The position numbers and the translations under genes were made by a program. A stretch of DNA of 64,000 nucleotides, taken from NCBI GenBank assembly GCA_963585895.1, contig OY757934.1, forward strand, positions 48,557,027 through 48,621,026. The letters run 5' to 3'. Each line of letters starts with the position of its first letter. Positions within the stretch are counted from its first letter, which is position 1. Of this stretch, positions 34,083 to 42,100 are shown piece by piece. This DNA is from Sepioteuthis lessoniana. Taxonomy: Eukaryota; Mollusca; Cephalopoda; Myopsida; Loliginidae. Under the pieces are notes generated by a model that searched no databases, was not told the origin of the DNA, and was given only the letters and a program-made list of their open reading frames with translations.

Positions 34083-37000
34083 TGTAATTCATTATTTATC
34101 TGTAAATTTTATTTTGATTTTTTTTTTTGTGCAAAATAAGTTTTCATACTATTTTCTAAAAATTATTTTTTTATTTTTGATCTTTACTTTTAGCCCATTT
34201 TTTTTATACATTGGTTTTCATGATCCTCATCGATGTGGCCACACCCATCCTGAATTAGGATCATTCTGTGAGAAATTTGGTGATGGTATCACAAATGGAA
34301 CCGGCTTTATACCAGACTGGAAACCTGTTTATTACAATCCTGAAGATGTAAAAGTACCTTATTTTGTCCCTGATACTCCAGCTGCTAGAAAAGACATTGC
34401 AGCTCAATATACAACTATCAGCCGACTCGATCAAGGTGATCATTCCTTTTATTAATGTTTTGCTTGTTTATTTCTTAACTTTCTTAACATTTGGTACTCT
34501 GTAAATGTTATTACTTTGTATTTCTTAGAATTTTCTACACTTAAAATAAAAAGATATTGCAGGATATAAAATTTTTCTTCCTCAAAAAGAAGTCAAGTAA
34601 TATTGACTATGATTAAATAATTTTCAAACCGGTCTATGGAGCCCTAACTAATACTACCACCACTCCATGATATAGAGGACCTAGGATGGCAATGAAAGGG
34701 TGACTACATACTTCTCAGAGCTCTAGAAATGGAGCCTCATCACTGAATGGAATTTAGTATCATACTCAGGACACCTCTTTTTTTGGAGGATTGGGGGGGG
34801 TACCCTTCTGCTGAAGATACAGTCAGTATGTTCTAAGCCCCACTCATAGGGTGAAATAAATCCATAGCCTGACATGTAGATGATTGTATTTTCTATAAAT
34901 TGAATATTATACACTGAAAATTTTAGTGTATAATATTCAGTCTGTGTAATTAATTGTTGGGCAAGCTGTGTTGCCAGACTCTAAGACCACTGCCTCCCGA
35001 AGATCACACATTTTGTCTGTTATGTTTTTAGAAACAAACGAAAATATGTAAACAAAATTGAAAAGAGAAGAACTTGTGATGTCCAAAAAAACAATTAAGT
35101 TTATTTAACCGTAGTTAGAGACATGCGTTTATTGACCAGGAAAAGAAGCTGTTTTAACTTTGTGTGCACCTTTCAAATGTGCATGCATCTACCATGTGTC
35201 ATGGTGAATTCAAGTTTCTCCTTCCATCTCACATGTATGTCTGTGTTTCCAGTCCCTACAAATCCCACAATGCACTGTCCACAAGAAACAACTTCCTATC
35301 TCCCAGGAGGAATAACTTTGATATTTTTTTTCATTATGTCTGATCCCTAACATTGTCAAATTGTCCAACAATCAGAAGAGCACAGCAAAAGAGATATAAA
35401 GAGACTTCTAAAAATGGTACTCACCTCCTATGACATCAACCGCTGACAGTGGACAGCCTAAGCTGCTAACAGATAATCATAACAGTAAGCAATTTGCTCA
35501 AGACACCTCATTCTTTGAGAACTGCCATAGAGTCTGAATGGAGAAAAAAGAGGTAGTGCCACAAAAATGCTGTGCTGCAACCGAGTCAACACCTCAGATC
35601 CTCTCCCTCCAACCCTGCTCTGGCAGATCCTGCATATCTCACATCAGCCTGTGCCTGTAGCAGTTGAATAATACCTTTTCTTTTGCTAGTCATTAAACCA
35701 CACAATGCCCTATATTATTAAGTGCTCCTTGGCAAGGAGATTATATTTAAAAATAAATATTTGTTGTGCAAAATAATTTTTTTTACTATTAGGCTACACA
35801 CTTGTTGATCACCTGAATATAATATATAAATAGCATATAATATTAATAATACATAATAATTATAGTAATAGTATTACCCCTGGCAAAAAACATCTCACTT
35901 TTTAACACCTTAAAAAAATCATACCATTAATTTAAATGATGTAATTAAGTTTGTTTAAGATATATTTTATGAAGCCAGAATGTTCAGTTATTAAATAAAA
36001 ATGTTTTGCATCTTATTTGTTACTATTTTATCTACTGCTAAATAAAAAACAAACATGAATATTCTCTAAGTGTGCCAATTCCATAAGTTTATAATCAACT
36101 CTTTATAATTGTCAGAAGTGCAATATTTTGCCATTACGGCTTTCCATATGAAAAAAAATTATACTTGTTTTTGGTTTTGTTTCTGTTTAAATTTTATTGG
36201 GTTTTTTTCAGTCAGGTCTTAAATTTTCTCTTGTGAGTACAGAGTTTTATCAAACAGGTTCTTAAACAAGTACAGTTTTTTCTTTTACAAAAAAGATATT
36301 ATTTCTGTGAAAAAATATTGATTTAAATTCTTTTAATAATGTTGTTTCTTTTCTTTTAAATTTTGTTGGAGTAGGCTAAGAATATTGGGTCAAATCCAAT
36401 GCAATGGTCCCAGAATTGATTCATTTCAAATGAACACAATTTTTACAATTCTAATAGTCCTGGAAAGAATAAAGGCCAATTAAAATCTACTTGGGCCATA
36501 TGAGGATGTCAAAATGCAATCTGTACACATTGGTAATTCTGTTCAAGGCTTCTTTGCTTCCTCTTCTATTTCTCTTCCTCTTTTTTAGTGAGACTGTAAA
36601 CAATAAGTCTCTTTTCTTTTCACCTCTCAACACCATCTGTCTTTAAATCTATACATTAATTTTTTTCTTCTTTCCATTGCCTCACTTATACGAGCAGTCA
36701 CAAATCACTCTTCCAATTGATGAATCCACAGCCTTTTTATTCACTAATAAATTGTATGCGTCCTTTTACCAGTTATATCACACACTTTTGGTTTGCACAG
36801 GCACTTTTTCCAAATTACATATGGCCAACCAATAAATGAATCAAGTTTTTCTCACTACAATACATCATCTGGCCTAATGAGTAGAGTGTTCGTTAATGGT
36901 TTAGGAGACCAGGGTTCACACCCAGGTCGAGTCATACCAAAGACTCAAAAAATGGTACTTGGTGCGGCTTTGCTTAACACTCAGCATTATAAGGTACAGA

Positions 37001-39080
37001 TCAAGGGTAAAGTGGAGCAATCCAGGGAATGGAGTAGCACCCTCTTCTACACCTCCGTGTAGTAGCTATTGAAAAGGGAGCTTTCGGGTCACTCGACTAA
37101 GGTCGCTAACTTAATTACTAAATATTTGAAGCATATATTGCAGAATGATTCAATGCAACAGCTTTACTGCTGCTGAAGTTAAAATCTTCTTCAGAGGCTA
37201 AATGGAGAGAATAAAGAAACAAAGATCCTGATGCTTAAAACTAGTTGTGTTTTTTGTTTTTCTCCTCCCCCACTCAACTATAAAGAGACAATATGTCCCT
37301 TGGATTTTGGGAGCATGACTTTTGCATGCCTCATAGTCATGTGAAAATCCCAGAACCCTTGCCAGTCCTCTTTCAGCTATGTTCTTTAAGCACTAAATAT
37401 GTGCCTTTTTTGACTCCATTCTCTGAATGAATAAAATGTACCTATTTTTCATCTCTGTTCATTGAATAGACTTTGTCTCCCTATCCAGGGAATGATGTCA
37501 TTTGCTTTGCCATTGAAATATAAAGTCCACATGACTATGAACACCCAATGGACTCAAGTAAGACTTTTTACAGTTTTTTAACCTCTAGGCATAAAATAAC
37601 CCTAGATTGGTTGACATGCCATTAAAAATCAATCAATCAGTAAATGTTGAAGCTATTTGCTTGACCCACATATCTCTGCTTGTTTATGAGACATGTTTGT
37701 ATGTATTCTTGTTAATACTCCTTGAATGTTTATTATTTATGTACTAATAGTTTCAGTATATGTAAATGAGCTTGTCTTTCCTTCGATTTATTTAGTTTTA
37801 GTGTATCATTGGATCAATGACATAACAGTTGTTGGTGACTATGCTACACCATTCATAATTTTGTCTGGATTAAAAGAGTTACAGGAAAATTAATGAAGCA
37901 CCAGTACTAACATTTTATGCCAAAGTGTATTTTATAAAATTGTTCTAAAATTCTATGAAATTTTTAAAAAAATGCTTTTTTTCTTGTTGACAGGAATTGG
38001 TCTTGTGCTGCACGAATTATCTGCTTCTGGCCACTTGAATGACACTTTAATCCTGTATACATCAGACAATGGAATTCCTTTTCCAAATGGTCGAACCAAT
38101 CTTTATGATCCCGGCCTTGCAGAACCTCTCTTAGTATCATCACCTCGTCATAAAGAAACATGGGGAAAGGTGAATAAACAATTGACATTATTAATGAATG
38201 CTTTCATCATAATTCTTATAAAGTTGAATGAAAACTACTCTCACTGCTGGGAGACACATTTAGCATAACTCTTATCATAGCAGGAAATGAAATCAGCAAC
38301 CTGAGTTCAAACCCTCGATGAAGCTGTTGCAATTCACTTCATACTAATGCTCTTAGGAAAGTCTATCTATTCTATTTGCAAATATTGGGGCAGACTTTCT
38401 TTAACCTTGGTTAGGCAACCAGTATAAGAGAAGGAAAACTCTGAATTGTAAACCAGCTATAACTCCGCTTGAAAATTGACTGTAGCAGAGGGCTTGGGTG
38501 GATACATACTCTCATTGTTAATTTCTGCACAAATTTCTGAGATGAAGAATTGTCACTTGCTGAAAACCCACCTTATGAGTGGCAGGACTGGTCATAGGAA
38601 GTGTGAGGCCCAATTTGAAACATATACAGGTGTCTCAAAATAGATATAACCCATTAATATGATAATGATTTATTACTGAGACAAGCACACTGGTAGTCAT
38701 TTGGAACATGTCCTGTAAAAAATGGATCCTTTGAGTTAGAGACATCAAATCAATGTCTTTTTTAATTGTTATTATATTGGCTTCCAAGACATGCAATCTT
38801 TTTTTTTTTTTAGTTTCTTGTCTCAGTAATAAATCATTATCATATTAATGAGTTGCATCTATTTTGAGACAGTTTTGAATGATTTTGTCTCCAAATATAT
38901 ATATATATATAATATTTCAATCTGTTTATATCTAGATATCTGCTTTCTCTCTCTTAGATATATATATGTATATATATGCCCATGAATATATATATATATG
39001 TGTGTGTGTGTGTATGATAATTTTTTTCTTTCCTGTAGAAAAATGTGAACTCATGATGAATGAATAGGTAATGATTCACA

Positions 39081-39138
<58 letters not shown>

Positions 39139-42100
39139 GTGTCTCATAATAAATGCAACCCATTAATATGATAATGATTTATTCCTTAGACAAGCGTTAT
39201 GGCGGTCATTTGGAATATGTCCTGTAAAAAAATGCATCCTTTGAGCTAGAGACATCAAATCAATGTTTTTTTTTATTGTTATCATATCAGGTTCCAGGAC
39301 ATGCAATCTTGTTTTGAGTTTCTTGTCTCAGTAATAAATCATTATCATATCAATGAGCTGCATCTATTTTGAGACAGTTTTGAATGATTTTGTCTCTAAG
39401 TAAGTAATGACAAAATATTTTTTCCTCTCTTGTCCAAGGCATAATGATCGAGGATTAATAGTTGTTATAGTATACTATTTTCAAATCTGAAACAAAAAAG
39501 AACACAACATTATTATTAGTTGAGTGATTAGCAGCCACACGGGTCTTATGTATATTCAAACACTCTACATATTGCATATATTGTGTTATTTGCTCTTGAT
39601 GAGCCAAGAGTAGATTACACTTTAGGTTTGGTTTCTTTGTTTAATGGCATATCAACCTTTGTAGGTTATTTAATGCCAAAGCTATTCTCCTAGAAGAATA
39701 GTAGTGGTATTATTTAACCCATAGCTGGGAGGATAAGGGGGTTCATACCTTTCCCTAGGGTATTTGCCCGAAAGTGAACATAATAGCGCGACTGGAGTAC
39801 GAACTCGCATACTACGATCCCACAGTCCATCGCTTTAACCATTACGCCATGAGGACACCCCCCAGATTACACTTTAGAGTGGCACTGTATTAAGTGAGGG
39901 GCCCAATTAGGATCAACTGATTTAATTGGCATAAGGCCAGCTCTTACGAGTGAAATTTTAATTTATGTTTTGTATGCCAAACCTAGACTGTTTTGGTATA
40001 CTAGTACATATGAAGTAGTGGTTCGTAGCAGAGTGCTAAGAATTGGTATTACATAGACTGTTTGTGTAAAAGTCACCATATGGCTTGTCCCCACTGTATA
40101 ACAATTATTGTAAGAAATGGACCCAGGGAGTGAAGTTTTAATCTTGAACAAGGCTGCTTATGTTTCACTTTACTTAGCTAAATAGTAAATGGGTAAATAG
40201 TGGAGCAGACTGAACTTTTTCAGCCTTGATATGGCAACTAGTCTCAGTGAAACCTTTTAACTGCTTGCAACCAGTCCTGTCTTTCTCATTCGCCACGTCA
40301 ATACACTGGTTCGCTCAGTCCTACTGTGAAGCAACAAATGCAACAACAAAAACAACAATGCTGAGATTACTCATTTTACACCAGTTCTGACTGGCCAAAA
40401 TTTGCATATGTCCCAAACCCCGTCCCACCTTAGATGAGATGCGTGACCTACAAATTGCACTCCCAAGGACGCTCATGCTTCCTTTTTTCCTACACTCCAC
40501 ACGCAAGACACATTTGCACTTGTTTTAACTTTGAGGTAGGCCATTTTGCTTATCACTTCTTGTTTCTTTCTTTCTTCCTTTTGGTGTTGCTATGAAAGGA
40601 TTTCAATCCACACAGCTTTGTTGTCACATTTCATTTCTCTCGTTCATCTGGCTCACCACCTGTTTTTTATCCAGCCGGGGATGGTTGCTGGATTCATGTA
40701 AACGTTAACTGTTCTGCCTGCATATACAGCATGCCACTCATTGTCTCTTTGAACGATGAACCCTGGTTTGCTCATCGGAGGCAGCAGTCTGCGGGTTCTG
40801 TCTTTCAATTTCACTACACTCAGAGAAGGGAAACTCTTAATTCAAACTTCAAATCTTCTGAATACAGAAAGTCAGTGAGTTCCATCTGCAATTGTAAGGG
40901 TATTTCTTAAAGGTCAACATGAAAAGGCGAAAAGAAAATTTTGAAAGTTTGGTGTACGGCAGCCTGTGGTTCACAGGCAGCAGGTTAGGGAACCCCTGGT
41001 TTATGGTATCCATTACTTTTATTAAACTATATATAATTGTTCTATGGACATACTTGTGGTTTAATGGTTATTGTCACAGGAAATGGACACAGCTATCCAA
41101 GTTCAAATCCTGGACTAGACAGTTTGCATTCCACATAGAGCTGATACCCTTGGAAAAGGTATCTAACTATTTTCTCTCCAGCTACAAGTAAATAGTAGGG
41201 CTGACTGGTCACTTTAAACTTGATATGGCAACCAGTCTAGGAGAAGAAAAACTCTGAATTCAAACCTGTTAAAATCCATTGAACCGGACATTGGCATTAT
41301 GGTGAGAGTGTTTGACAATGGCCCAGGAGACCTGGGTTCAATCCCAAGTCGAGTCATACCAAAGGAAAACAGAGGGTTTGGTTCACTACGTATAATTGTT
41401 TTATTCTATTATCAGTTATTGTTGTCAATCTCTGATTGGGACTAATTTGTAAATTAAATTTTATAATAGGTATGTATCAGAAAAAGCAGGATATATATAA
41501 GGTTGTGTATAGAGGTATATTTGACAGGGGCTACTTGAACCCCTCTCCCTTGAGACTCTAATAGAAGGAGACCCATAAGCATGATAAATACTAGTTGATA
41601 TACTGCACTTCTCCTGGCATTATATAATAAAAAATGTTTGACCTTGTTAGTGGGCCTAAGAATACACTGATTTTTCACTTGCAGAGGGGTAAGAACCCTT
41701 CCACAATCAATAAGTGGTGCATTTGTTAGGACACTAAAGTACATCTGATTGCAAGGTTTCGGTTCTGGAGATTCGGAAAATATGGAGTACTCCTTCATTG
41801 CCATTACTCCTGGGTCCAGTCTGACCAGGAGTGGTAGTACCTGTTAGGATCTAATCTATGAGAACTATTTTAAAAAACAATTTGTATTCAATAGTACTGT
41901 GTGAAAAAAAAACTCTTAAGAAATGACTCTACAAAAATGTAAATGTAAACATCATTTGAACATGATTCTCTAACCTCTTGGCATAAAATAACCCGAGATT
42001 GGTAAACATGCCATTAAAATCAATCAATCTCTAAATGTTGAAGCTATTTGCTTGACCCATATATCTCTGGCTATGTATCTGGTTTAGTAATATCTATGAT

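Noticed and set aside
35123..35350. ORF of 75 codons in an SGSH intron
   Set aside because: No similarity recognised and the region lacks supporting signals; kept only as unassigned intron DNA.
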